Shown here: positions 14,030-22,448 of the stretch, piece after piece
How positions within the stretch are numbered: the first letter of the stretch is position 1
Layout: every line of letters begins with the position of its first letter
DNA from: Butyrivibrio sp.
GTDB taxonomy: Bacteria > Bacillota > Clostridia > Lachnospirales > Lachnospiraceae
Length of the DNA: 33,657 nt
Direction of reading: 5' to 3'
NCBI GenBank assembly: GCA_017413105.1
Contig: JAFPVA010000053.1
Location: 1-33,657, forward strand
Program-made: the position numbers and the translations under genes
Notes under the pieces: model-generated
The model's input: only the letters and a program-made list of their open reading frames with translations
What the model was told of the DNA's origin: nothing
Databases searched by the model: none

Positions 14030-16591
14030 TTAAACTTTTTTTGTAGCTTTTTTCGCCGGTTTCTTAGTACTGACAGTCGCAGAAGCTTTCGTTTTTCTTG
14101 TGGTCTTGGTGGTCTTAACGACTGCTTTTTTTACAGAGGTCTTGCCCTCATTTGTTGAAAAATATATCTTGTCGTCCTTAAGACCAACTGTAACTGCAGT
14201 ATTAGCCTTGATATTGCCCTTTAAGAGCTCCTCTGCCATGGCATCCTCAATAGTCTGCTGGATTGCCCTCTTTAAAGGTCTTGCGCCCATTTTGGCATCT
14301 GAATGCTTCTCCACAAGGAACTTCTTCACTGCAGGAGAAATAGTCAGATCAATGCCCATCTGGGTCTTACATCTCTTTGAAAGATTATGTGAAAGAAGAG
14401 TCACGATATCCATCATCTCTTTTTCTGTGAGAGTATGGAATACCATGATCTCGTCTATTCTGTTGATAAACTCAGGCTTAAAGAGTCTTTTTACTTCCTC
14501 CATGACGCCGGACTTCATATCTTCGTAGTCCCTCTTTGCATCTGCTCCTGCGCCAAATCCCAGTTTCTTGGGATCTACAATCCTCTGGGCTCCGACGTTT
14601 GACGTCATGATAAGAATTGTATTCTTGAAGCTTACCTTCCTGCCCTTTGAATCCGTAATATGTCCATCATCAAGAACCTGCAAAAGAACATTGAAGATAT
14701 CCGGATGTGCCTTCTCTATCTCATCAAAAAGAATTACTGAATAAGGATGACGTCTTACCTTCTCAGACAGCTGGCCTCCATCATCAAAGCCAACATATCC
14801 GGGCGGTGATCCGATCATCTTGGAAACAGAATGACCTTCCATGTATTCGGACATATCAACCCTTATAAGAGCATTTTCATCCCCAAACATTGCCTCTGCC
14901 AGAGCCTTGGAAAGCTCAGTCTTACCTACACCGGTAGGTCCCAGGAATAAGAAGGAACCGATAGGTCTGTTAGGATCCTGAAGTCCTACTCTTCCTCTTC
15001 GGATAGCCTTGGATACTGCCTTTACGGCATCTTCCTGTCCGATGACTCTCTTGTGAAGTACAGACTCAAGCTTAAGGAGCTTTTCTGTCTCTTTCTCTGC
15101 AATCTTTTTGACAGGAATTCTTGTCCATTCAGCCACAACTTCAGCAATGTCGTTTTCATTTACAACAAATCCGGAAGTAAGCTCTTTTCTCTTCTCTGCA
15201 CTCTTTACCCTGTTAAGTTTGGAAAGAAGCTGACTCTGCTCCTTGTTAAGTTCTCCGGCCTTCTTGAAATCGCCTGCCTTAAGGAATTCTTCTATTTCAG
15301 TATCAAGTCTCTTTATGGTCTCCTCAATTTCTTTTACCTTGGGAGAAGTACCCATGGTACGAAGTCTGACAGCACTGGCAGCTTCGTCAATAAGGTCTAT
15401 TGCCTTGTCCGGAAGATTTCTGTCATTTATATATCTCTCAGACAAGTCAACTGCGGCCTTTATAGCCTCAGGAGTTATAGTAACCCTGTGGTGCTCCTCA
15501 TATCTGCTGACAATACCGTTTAAGATATCAATTGCCTCTTCCTTGGTAGGCTCATCCACATTTACAGGCTGGAATCTACGCTCAAGGGCTGCATCCTTCT
15601 CCACATATTTGCGATACTCTGTGATGGTGGTGGCACCTATCATCTGAATCTCGCCCCTTGCAAGAGAAGGCTTTAAAATATTGGACGCATCTATAGCACC
15701 CTCAGCGCCTCCGGCACCTATCAGGGTATGCATCTCATCCACAAAAAGAATAATGTTGCCATCATCTGAAACTTCCTTGATGACCTTCTTTATTCTCTCC
15801 TCAAATTCACCTCTATACTTGGAACCTGCAATCATTCCGGAAAGATCCAGTGTGACCAGACGCTTATTCTGTACTGTAAGCGGCACGTCTCCTGATGCTA
15901 TGCGCTGCGCAAGGCCTTCAACTACCGCAGTCTTACCTACGCCAGGCTCTCCGATAAGGCATGGGTTGTTCTTGGTGCGGCGGCTAAGTATCTGTATTAC
16001 ACGCTTTATCTCACGTTCTCTTCCCACAACAGGATCAAGCCTGCCATCAATAGCCAAAGCTGTCAGGTCTCTGCTGTACTGAGCAAGGATTGATGCCTTT
16101 TTCCCATTCTTTGGAGCAGCCTTTCTGCCAAGGTCCTCTTTTACCAGATTGGGATCCTCTCCCATGGCTGCTAAGGTCTCCGCATATATCTTCTGCACCG
16201 GCACATTCAGGGTGCTGATAAGTCTTACTGCTACATTTTCACCCTCTTTAATAAGTGCCAGAAGAATATGCTCTGTGCCTGTCTTGTCTGCCTTAAAGCG
16301 CTCTGCCATTCTGTGGGCTTCCTCAAGAACCTTCTCAGCCCTTGGTGAAAAACCGTCCTTATCCAATGTTCGAACGCTGCTATCGGGCACAATAAGATCT
16401 CTTATCATGTCCATCATGCGGTTCTCATCTATTCCATTGTCTATGAGAATTCTGGATGCAACACAGCCATCCTCAAGGATAAGTCCCATCAGGATGTGCT
16501 CAGTGCCAATGTAATTAAGTTTAAGGCCTCTGGCTGTGCGCTTTGCAAGCTTCAGCGCATCCGCTGCCATAACTGTAAACTTTGAATCCAT
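14030..16591 (-). CDS. clpC: ClpC-type AAA+ unfoldase
   Basis: The 853-aa ATPase unfolds proteins for the ClpP protease. Visible are an N-domain with two Clp_N repeats (FTVMAADALKLAKRTARGL; FSPRAEKVLEEAHRMA), AAA-1 with GEPGVGKT near residue 213, a UVR-type middle region (EFLKAGDFKKAGELNKEQS), AAA-2 with GPTGVGKT near 546, and a D2 small domain. The last ~37 residues form a Lys/Thr/Ala-rich tail (KKAVVKTTKTTRKTKAS... to KKPAKKATKKV), which ordinary ClpC lacks. It starts 10 bases after a GntR gene, with AAGGAGG before the ATG. ctsR, mcsA and mcsB are absent. Confidence 0.97.
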   Translation of the reverse strand: MDSKFTVMAADALKLAKRTARGLKLNYIGTEHILMGLILEDGCVASRILIDNGIDENRMMDMIRDLIVPDSSVRTLDKDGFSPRAEKVLEEAHRMAERFKADKTGTEHILLALIKEGENVAVRLISTLNVPVQKIYAETLAAMGEDPNLVKEDLGRKAAPKNGKKASILAQYSRDLTALAIDGRLDPVVGREREIKRVIQILSRRTKNNPCLIGEPGVGKTAVVEGLAQRIASGDVPLTVQNKRLVTLDLSGMIAGSKYRGEFEERIKKVIKEVSDDGNIILFVDEMHTLIGAGGAEGAIDASNILKPSLARGEIQMIGATTITEYRKYVEKDAALERRFQPVNVDEPTKEEAIDILNGIVSRYEEHHRVTITPEAIKAAVDLSERYINDRNLPDKAIDLIDEAASAVRLRTMGTSPKVKEIEETIKRLDTEIEEFLKAGDFKKAGELNKEQSQLLSKLNRVKSAEKRKELTSGFVVNENDIAEVVAEWTRIPVKKIAEKETEKLLKLESVLHKRVIGQEDAVKAVSKAIRRGRVGLQDPNRPIGSFLFLGPTGVGKTELSKALAEAMFGDENALIRVDMSEYMEGHSVSKMIGSPPGYVGFDDGGQLSEKVRRHPYSVILFDEIEKAHPDIFNVLLQVLDDGHITDSKGRKVSFKNTILIMTSNVGAQRIVDPKKLGFGAGADAKRDYEDMKSGVMEEVKRLFKPEFINRIDEIMVFHTLTEKEMMDIVTLLSHNLSKRCKTQMGIDLTISPAVKKFLVEKHSDAKMGARPLKRAIQQTIEDAMAEELLKGNIKANTAVTVGLKDDKIYFSTNEGKTSVKKAVVKTTKTTRKTKASATVSTKKPAKKATKKV

Positions 16592-16601
16592 GCTTTCCTC
16601 C

Positions 16602-16976
16602 TTATAATTTCTCGTAATTATCGTAAAGCTTGTCTACCAGTCCGTGGATCTCTTCACGATTTATGCCCTTACATATTGCCCGGGCAAGTACCACCGCCAG
16701 TTCGGACTGTGCCTCCTGAAGTGCCTGCAGTTTGTTGATATCTATGGCAATAATGGCACCGCGGCGTCTGTCAATCTTAACGAAACCATCCTGCTGCAAA
16801 ATCGAATATGCCTTGTTCACCGTATGCATATTGATACCGATGGTCTCTGCCAGCTGTCTTACACTTGGAAGCTGCTCACCCTCACGAAACTGAGACGTAG
16901 CAATTCCCAGAATGATCTGATTACATAGCTGCACATATATGGCTTCATCACTATTAAAATCTATCTCTATAACCAT
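16602..16976 (-). CDS. GntR-family (YtrA-type) transcriptional regulator
   Basis: The 124-aa protein has a winged helix-turn-helix (residues about 10-75: EGEQLPSVRQLAETIGINMH, then TVNKAYSILQQDGFV) followed by a short helical tail. This is the small YtrA subfamily that usually lacks a ligand domain. It lies 10 bases upstream of clpC and shares its promoter. It therefore probably controls clpC in place of the usual CtsR. An inverted repeat, CTGTGAT...ATCACAG, surrounds the -10 of the common promoter and would fit self-repression. AAGGAG stands before the ATG. Confidence 0.88.
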   Translation of the reverse strand: MVIEIDFNSDEAIYVQLCNQIILGIATSQFREGEQLPSVRQLAETIGINMHTVNKAYSILQQDGFVKIDRRRGAIIAIDINKLQALQEAQSELAVVLARAICKGINREEIHGLVDKLYDNYEKL

Positions 16977-16990
16977 GTGACGTCTCCTTT

Positions 16991-17031
16991 CTGTGATAAC
17001 TTTAGTATAACACGCATCACAGTTTTTTCAA
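16991..17031 (-). promoter_or_regulatory. Promoter and likely operator of GntR-clpC
   Basis: TTGAAA (17026-17031) and TATACT (17004-17009) have a 16-base spacer on the minus strand. CTGTGAT (16991-16997) and ATCACAG (17016-17022) are an inverted pair, 25 bases centre to centre, which enclose the -10. This is the expected layout of an autoregulated GntR operator. Confidence 0.6.
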
Positions 17032-17038
17032 GAAAAAA

Positions 17039-17065
17039 GGAAGCTTACCAAATGGGTAAGCTCCC
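17039..17065 (-). terminator. Terminator of the purine-SH3 operon
   Basis: On the minus strand GGGAGCTTACC pairs with GGTAAGCTTCC (11 bp, one G-U) and is followed by TTTTTTC, 28 bases after the SH3 gene stop. Confidence 0.85.
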
Positions 17066-17092
17066 GCTAATACACTTTCAATCGTATCTCTA

Positions 17093-18571
17093 TTATTTAT
17101 CATCATCGAGATCTAAAAACTCGAATTCAAAATCATCATCATCACCGACAAAGTTTCTTGCTTTACGCTTTGGAGCAGCAGCTCTTTCTTCCTCTGCCCT
17201 GCTTTGTCTTCGTGCCTGACGTTCCTGTGCCTCACGAAGGGGACTTCTTGATGGACGCTCTTCAAAGTTCTCTTCAGAGCCTCTGTCACTGCGCTCCTGT
17301 CTGCGAAGAGGACGATCCTCAGCATCTCTTCTCATAGGACGTTCTTCATTCTCCACCTGTCTTCTAAGAGGGCGCTTCTCATATTCATCCTCAGCGCTTC
17401 TTCTTACAGGACGAACAACTCTATCCTCAGCAGCTCTTCTTGGCTGTCTGTCATCCTCATCCTCTGTATTTCTTCTGAATGGTCTCTCAGGCTTCTCTGC
17501 TCTTACTGTGTCAGAATCTCTGGCTGCTCTGCCCAATTCTTCACGGCCGTTCTTTCTGGCTGCGAAGTGGTCATACTCCTCTTCTTCCTCATCCTCATAG
17601 TACAGTGAATCCCTGAGTTTGAGAGCAAGAATAACAATTCCTGCAATAAGCACAACAGCAAGAATTGCCAGTACAATGGCTATCTTCTTGTAGGTTGAGC
17701 TTGACTTACGAAGAGAGTTAACAGCATCAGCACTCTGTGCGGCTTCAATAAGCTCTTTTACCTTAACTCTGTATCCTCCAAAATTGTCATACAGATACCA
17801 TACTCCGTTGCCTTCTTCATCTGTAGTGTAGAAAAGAGAATAAGCTCCATCACCTGTTGTCTCAGAAACGGAAGCACTCTGATCGCTGCTGCCATCAGTA
17901 CCTTCTCCGCCCTCAGAGTACTCACCCTCTGCGTTTTCTCCGCCTTCAGGATTCTCTGCTGTCTCTGCAGGAGTATCTGATACTGCAACAAGATCGCTTC
18001 TTACGAAGCCTGTCTTTCCATCGCCAAAGCTAACCTGATACCAGGTCTTGCCATCAGTGCCGTTTGCCTCACCTGTTACAAGGATTGTATCTCCCTTGGC
18101 AACCTTTCCTACTGAATCATAGGCTGTTCCTGCGCCCTTTCTGACATTGACGCTGTCTGAAAGAACTGTCGCATTTCTCTGCTCGGTTGCTGTAGCTGAT
18201 GTCTCCGGAAGAGAAGCTGCGCTTGTGGTTGCTGTAGCAGTTGCAGTGGTGTTTGAAGAACCACCTTTTTTATTTACAAGGTCACTTCTTACATAACCGA
18301 ACTCATTCTTGTTTACATAAATCTTGTACCATACATACCCTGATGAATCAGTAGCCTCATCAACTATGTCTACCACATCGCCATTCTTAAGGCTTGAAAC
18401 CTGATTAGCTGTGGTACTTGCATCACTTCTTACCTTTACATTATCTGAAATAACAGTTCCTGTTGTCTGGGTGTAAGCAAGACCGGTTACTGTAGAACCT
18501 ACAAAAACTGTTGCCGCAACTGCCATAGCCATAGCAAAAGCAGCTATCCTCTTTCCCAACGTTTTCTTCAT
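17093..18571 (-). CDS. Membrane protein with two bacterial SH3 domains and charged tail
   Basis: The 492-aa protein has a signal peptide (cut near residue 33, GLAYTQ), then two outside SH3b domains (about 38-95 and 134-192, each with VKVRSDAST/VNVRKGAGT and a final GYVRSDLV/GFVRSDLV). Next come an acidic Gly/Ser/Glu linker, a membrane helix (about 297-318, IAIVLAILAVVLIAGIVILAL), and a long cytoplasmic tail. The tail repeats RPxRRxxEDE/RPLRR and ends DDDDFEFEFLDLDDDK. SH3b domains often bind peptidoglycan. The ATG overlaps the purD stop by four bases and its GGAGG lies inside purD, so it is translationally coupled to a purine gene. Role unknown. Confidence 0.8.
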   Translation of the reverse strand: MKKTLGKRIAAFAMAMAVAATVFVGSTVTGLAYTQTTGTVISDNVKVRSDASTTANQVSSLKNGDVVDIVDEATDSSGYVWYKIYVNKNEFGYVRSDLVNKKGGSSNTTATATATTSAASLPETSATATEQRNATVLSDSVNVRKGAGTAYDSVGKVAKGDTILVTGEANGTDGKTWYQVSFGDGKTGFVRSDLVAVSDTPAETAENPEGGENAEGEYSEGGEGTDGSSDQSASVSETTGDGAYSLFYTTDEEGNGVWYLYDNFGGYRVKVKELIEAAQSADAVNSLRKSSSTYKKIAIVLAILAVVLIAGIVILALKLRDSLYYEDEEEEEYDHFAARKNGREELGRAARDSDTVRAEKPERPFRRNTEDEDDRQPRRAAEDRVVRPVRRSAEDEYEKRPLRRQVENEERPMRRDAEDRPLRRQERSDRGSEENFEERPSRSPLREAQERQARRQSRAEEERAAAPKRKARNFVGDDDDFEFEFLDLDDDK

Positions 18572-19851
18572 TTTACCTCCTTCGCATCATCGATAGCCTT
18601 TCCAATATCGTGACGCATATACTTATTCTCGAAGCTTACCCATTCGGTAGCTTCATAGGCCATTTTACGGGCCTGCTCCAAGGTATCACCCTTGGCTGTT
18701 ATTCCAAGAACTCTTCCGCCGTTTGTAACTATACCTGCATCAGTGATCTTGGTACCTGCGTGAAAGCAGTAGTAACCATCTTTTCCCTTGAAATTCTCAA
18801 GTCCTGTAATGAGTTTCCCCTTCTCGTACTTCACAGGATATCCGTCACTGGCAAGAACTACACATACACATGCCTTGTCCTCAAATTCCAGTTCAGTCTC
18901 AGAAAGTGTTCCGTCTATGCACGCATTAAACACATCTATTATATCAGTTTTTAACCTGGGAAGCACAACCTGTGCTTCAGGATCTCCGAATCTCGCGTTG
19001 TATTCTAAAACCTTTGGTCCGTCTGGAGTAAGCATAAGCCCAAAGAAAATAACTCCCTTAAACTCTCTGCCTTCCTTAGCCATAGCCTCAACAGTCTTGC
19101 CGTAAATATGCTCGCGGCAGAACTTGTCAACTTCTTCTGTATAGAAGGGACTGGGAGAAAAGTTACCCATACCGCCTGTATTAAGACCTGTATCACCGTC
19201 TCCCGCTCTCTTGTGATCCTGAGCTGAAGACATGAGCTTGTAGGTCTTACCATCAACAAATGAAAGAACTGAAACCTCGCGACCTGTCATGAATTCTTCG
19301 ATAACCATGTGGTTGCCGGCATCGCCGAACTTCTTATCCTCCATGATCTCTTTTACTCCGGCCTTTGCTTCCTCTAAATTCTGGCAGATAAGAACGCCCT
19401 TACCAAGAGCCAGACCGTCTGCCTTAAGTACGATAGGGAACTTAGCGTTCTCAAGATACTTAAGAGCTGCCTCTGCGTTATCAAAGGTCTCATAAGCTGC
19501 TGTAGGAATTCCGTATTTCTTCATAAGATCCTTGGAAAAAGCTTTGCTTCCCTCAAGGATTGCCGCATTCTTTCTTGGTCCGAATACACGAAGTCCTGCT
19601 GCCTCAAAAGCATCCACGATTCCGCCTACCAGTGGATCATCCATTCCAATAACCGTAAGGTCGATCTCTTTTTCTTTAGCAAAAGAAACAAGCTTATCGA
19701 ACTCCATGGGAGTAATAGGAACACACTCGCAAAGCTCTGCGATTCCGCCATTTCCCGGAGCGCAGTAGATTTTCTCTACCTGCCTGCTTCTGCTCACAGC
19801 CTCTGCAATTGCATGCTCACGGCCGCCACCGCCAACAATCAATACTTTCAT
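18568..19851 (-). CDS. purD: Phosphoribosylamine-glycine ligase (GARS)
   Basis: This 427-aa ATP-grasp enzyme makes glycinamide ribonucleotide from phosphoribosylamine, glycine and ATP, the second step of purine synthesis. The family start MKVLIVGGGGREHAIAEA is evident, as are KADGLALGKGVLI and EYNARFGDPEAQ in the ATP-grasp core. ATG at 19851 was chosen over the upstream in-frame ATG because the family starts here and GGAGG precedes it. It follows purN after 56 bases and overlaps the SH3 gene. Confidence 0.97.
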   Translation of the reverse strand: MKVLIVGGGGREHAIAEAVSRSRQVEKIYCAPGNGGIAELCECVPITPMEFDKLVSFAKEKEIDLTVIGMDDPLVGGIVDAFEAAGLRVFGPRKNAAILEGSKAFSKDLMKKYGIPTAAYETFDNAEAALKYLENAKFPIVLKADGLALGKGVLICQNLEEAKAGVKEIMEDKKFGDAGNHMVIEEFMTGREVSVLSFVDGKTYKLMSSAQDHKRAGDGDTGLNTGGMGNFSPSPFYTEEVDKFCREHIYGKTVEAMAKEGREFKGVIFFGLMLTPDGPKVLEYNARFGDPEAQVVLPRLKTDIIDVFNACIDGTLSETELEFEDKACVCVVLASDGYPVKYEKGKLITGLENFKGKDGYYCFHAGTKITDAGIVTNGGRVLGITAKGDTLEQARKMAYEATEWVSFENKYMRHDIGKAIDDAKEVK

Positions 19852-19907
19852 CTTTTTCCCTCCGTTACAGCCCGGTCCCATAAGTGACCGCCAACGTAAC
19901 TAATATC

Positions 19908-20549
19908 TTAAATGGTCAGATCATCATATCCGTCAATTACAACTTTATGGTCCACAACTCTGACTTTGCCATTTGCGATAAGATCAATTGCCATAGGCAT
20001 TATTTTCCACTCAGCCTGCTCCATGATCCTCCTCTGCAGAGTCTCAGCAGTGTCGTCATCTCTTATCATTACAGGCTTCTGCAAAATGATAGGACCTGTA
20101 TCTGTGCCCTCGTCCACAAAATGAACAGTAGCACCGGAAACCCTTACGCCTCTCTCAAGGGCCTTCTCATGAACCTTAAGTCCGTAATAGCCCGTTCCGC
20201 AAAAGCTGGGAATAAGCGCCGGATGGATGTTGATGATCTTATTGGGAAAGGCCTTTACAACAGCCTCAGGAATCACCACCAGACATCCCGCAAGGACAAC
20301 AAGGTCCGGCTTTGCATCAAGAAGGACCTGCAAAAGAGCTTCATTAAAGTCTTCTCTTTTTTCAAATTCCTTAGGGCTCTTTACCACATAAGGAATTCCT
20401 GCCTTTTTGGCCCTTTCAATGGCATAAGCCTTGGGATTATTACTGAAAACCAGGCAGATCTCTGTATTAGTGATCTTACCGTCGTTAATTCCATCAATTA
20501 TCGCCTGGAGATTAGTTCCGCCTCCGGACACAAGCACTGCAATTCGCAT
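19908..20549 (-). CDS. purN: Phosphoribosylglycinamide formyltransferase
   Basis: The 213-aa enzyme transfers a formyl group from 10-formyl-tetrahydrofolate to GAR. It starts MRIAVLVSGGGTNLQAIID. The catalytic Asn, His and Asp are visible in NIHPALIPSF and DEGTDTGPII. AGGA lies about ten bases before the ATG. It is third in the operon purE-purM-purN-purD. Confidence 0.97.
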   Translation of the reverse strand: MRIAVLVSGGGTNLQAIIDGINDGKITNTEICLVFSNNPKAYAIERAKKAGIPYVVKSPKEFEKREDFNEALLQVLLDAKPDLVVLAGCLVVIPEAVVKAFPNKIINIHPALIPSFCGTGYYGLKVHEKALERGVRVSGATVHFVDEGTDTGPIILQKPVMIRDDDTAETLQRRIMEQAEWKIMPMAIDLIANGKVRVVDHKVVIDGYDDLTI

Positions 20550-20618
20550 TTACCAGATTCCTCGTAAATTCTATTCTCACGTCCTCATCAACCAATGATT
20601 CGGAATGAAATACTCACA

Positions 20619-21650
20619 TTAAACCAGTTCTACGCCCTTCTCTCCGGCTTCACACTTACCAACTACCCATGCCTTATCTCCTGAAGCATCAATAGCCTTC
20701 AGAATAGCATCAACATCAGCAGGATCTACAGCAAGTACCATACCAAGTCCCATGTTGTAGGTGTTGTACATCATGTGTTCCTCAATCTCGCCCTTCTTCT
20801 GCATAAGGGTAAAGATCGGAGGTATATCATAGCTGTTTTTCTCCACAACAGCCTTAATTCCATCAGGAAGCATTCTCGGAATATTCTCATAGAAACCGCC
20901 GCCTGTGATGTGGCTGCAACCCTTAACCTTTACTCCTGCATTCTTGATGGACTTCATCATCTTTACATAAATTCTTGTAGGTGTTAAAAGAGCCTCACCC
21001 AAAGTCATACCAAGCTCATCATAGTATGTATCAAGACTCTCTTTAGTCATTTCAAAAACCTTGCGGACAAGAGAAAATCCGTTGGAGTGAACACCGGTTG
21101 AAGCAACTCCGATAAGCACATCTCCTGCCTTAATAGTGCTGCCGTCGATCATATCCTTGCGGTCAACAACACCAACTGCAAAACCTGCTACATCGTATTC
21201 ATCCTCAGGCATAAGGTCAGGGTGCTCAGCTGTCTCACCGCCGATAAGTGCAGCATCTGACTGCTTGCAGCCTTCTGCAACTCCCTTAACGATAGCTGCG
21301 ATCTTCTCAGGAATATTCTTGCCACAGGCAATATAATCAAGGAAAAATAAAGGCTCACCACCTGCACAGGCCACGTCATTAACACACATGGCAACCGCAT
21401 CGATTCCGATGGTATCGTGCTTATCAAGAAGGAAAGCCAGCTTAATCTTGGTTCCAACTCCATCAGTTCCGGATAAAAGAACCGGATCATCCATTTCCTT
21501 TATCTTCTTAAGTGAAAAAGCTCCGGAGAAACCTCCCAGACCGCCAAGGACCTCTTCTCTCATGGTCTCCTTAACGTAGCCCTTCATCAGTTCAACAGAC
21601 CTGTAGCCTGCCTCAATATCAACGCCTGCCTTCTTGTAATCAAGTGCCAT
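20619..21650 (-). CDS. purM: Phosphoribosylformylglycinamidine cyclo-ligase (AIR synthetase)
   Basis: The 343-aa enzyme closes the imidazole ring to form AIR using ATP. Typical PurM features are YKKAGVDIEAG at the start, GGFSGAFSL, LLSGTDGVGTKIKLA, and CSHITGGGFYENIPRMLPDG. Length is standard. AGGAG lies before the ATG. It follows purE by 62 bases, whose product uses the AIR made here. Confidence 0.97.
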   Translation of the reverse strand: MALDYKKAGVDIEAGYRSVELMKGYVKETMREEVLGGLGGFSGAFSLKKIKEMDDPVLLSGTDGVGTKIKLAFLLDKHDTIGIDAVAMCVNDVACAGGEPLFFLDYIACGKNIPEKIAAIVKGVAEGCKQSDAALIGGETAEHPDLMPEDEYDVAGFAVGVVDRKDMIDGSTIKAGDVLIGVASTGVHSNGFSLVRKVFEMTKESLDTYYDELGMTLGEALLTPTRIYVKMMKSIKNAGVKVKGCSHITGGGFYENIPRMLPDGIKAVVEKNSYDIPPIFTLMQKKGEIEEHMMYNTYNMGLGMVLAVDPADVDAILKAIDASGDKAWVVGKCEAGEKGVELV

Positions 21651-21712
21651 AATTGCTCCTCATTTCTTTTATCATCACGATCATTTGAGTAAAAATATAA
21701 ACAATTCATCAC

Positions 21713-22213
21713 TTAGTAGTTCTTATACCCAACTTGCTGTAGTTTTTTATCCTTCTCAACTACAGAGCCTTTTAATGATTCCTTATAATCCTTGAGTTTC
21801 TGCAAAAGTTCCGGATCGCTTGTAGCCAGAATCTTGGCTGCAAGGATACCCGCATTGGCTCCTCCGTTTATAGCAACGGTAGCAACAGGAATGCCTGTTG
21901 GCATCTGAACTATACTGTAAAGGGAATCACGACCGCCCAGGGAGGTGGTATGCATTGGAATGCCTATAACAGGCATAGGGAAAATAGCAGCGCACATACC
22001 GGGAAGATGAGCAGCCATACCGGCGCCGGCAATAATCACCTTAAAGCCCTTCTCCTCAGCAGTCCTTGCATATTCAAAGAATTCATCCGGTTCTCTGTGA
22101 GCTGAGATGATCCTCATATCATAACTGATTCCCAGTTTGTCAAGAATCTCTGCAGCCTTTGCCATTACCGGCATATCAGAGTCGCTCCCCATAACAATTC
22201 CAACTTTTGCCAT
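21713..22213 (-). CDS. purE: N5-carboxyaminoimidazole ribonucleotide mutase
   Basis: The 166-aa class I PurE carries MGSDSDMPVM, ISAHREPDEFFEYA (with the catalytic His) and AGAGMAAHLPGMCA. It moves the carboxyl group of N5-CAIR to give CAIR. GGAGGAG lies before the ATG. No purK is seen in the window. It is first in the purine operon. LarB, at the far end of the window, is a distant relative by fold. Confidence 0.97.
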   Translation of the reverse strand: MAKVGIVMGSDSDMPVMAKAAEILDKLGISYDMRIISAHREPDEFFEYARTAEEKGFKVIIAGAGMAAHLPGMCAAIFPMPVIGIPMHTTSLGGRDSLYSIVQMPTGIPVATVAINGGANAGILAAKILATSDPELLQKLKDYKESLKGSVVEKDKKLQQVGYKNY

Positions 22214-22238
22214 GATTCTCCTCCAAATTTCAATTCGT

Positions 22239-22334
22239 GCGATATATCGTAGGTTCTAATACTAAAATATCGCAAAAATCACATGATATAGTGTTCTAAA
22301 CACCCTGTATCATAACACACCACAAAATATTGTG
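22239..22334 (-). promoter_or_regulatory. purE leader: extended -10 and palindromes
   Basis: TGTTATGAT on the minus strand (-10 at 22309-22314) resembles an extended -10, with no good -35. A palindrome CACAAAATATTGTG (22321-22334) covers the upstream side. A short stem GTGTT/AACAC (22291-22303) and GCGATAT/ATATCGC (22239-22273) follow in the leader. No known purine or ZTP riboswitch core is seen. Confidence 0.35.
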
Positions 22335-22375
22335 CTACCTTTTTCTTGCCACCGTTTTTTGTTACTGTATCTAAC

Positions 22376-22448
22376 TTTACTGTTCAGACAGAAATGCGCA
22401 CTCTGCTGCGCATTTCGTGAGAAAGTGATTCAAGAGTGAGCGCATTCA
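22376..22448. mobile_element. Half copy of the 145-bp element
   Basis: The sequence from TTACTGTTCAGACAG to GAGTGAGCGCATT matches the first ~72 bases of the element at 7000-7144 with only a few changes. The right half and right terminal repeat are missing. The overlap with the M29 aminopeptidase gene supplies its last codons and stop (22430-22432). Confidence 0.75.

Noticed and set aside
15053-15647. Plus-strand frames of 156 and 134 codons
   Set aside because: Antisense to clpC; no ribosome sites or family motifs.
19852-19881. Upstream ATG for purD
   Set aside because: PurD proteins begin MKVLIVGGGG; the GGAGG lies between the two ATGs and serves the second.
19884-20567. 227-codon plus-strand frame
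   Set aside because: It lies wholly over purN and has no protein-like composition; it is a shadow of the coding strand.
22214-22320. Purine or ZTP riboswitch before purE
   Set aside because: The conserved cores of these classes were looked for by eye and not found.
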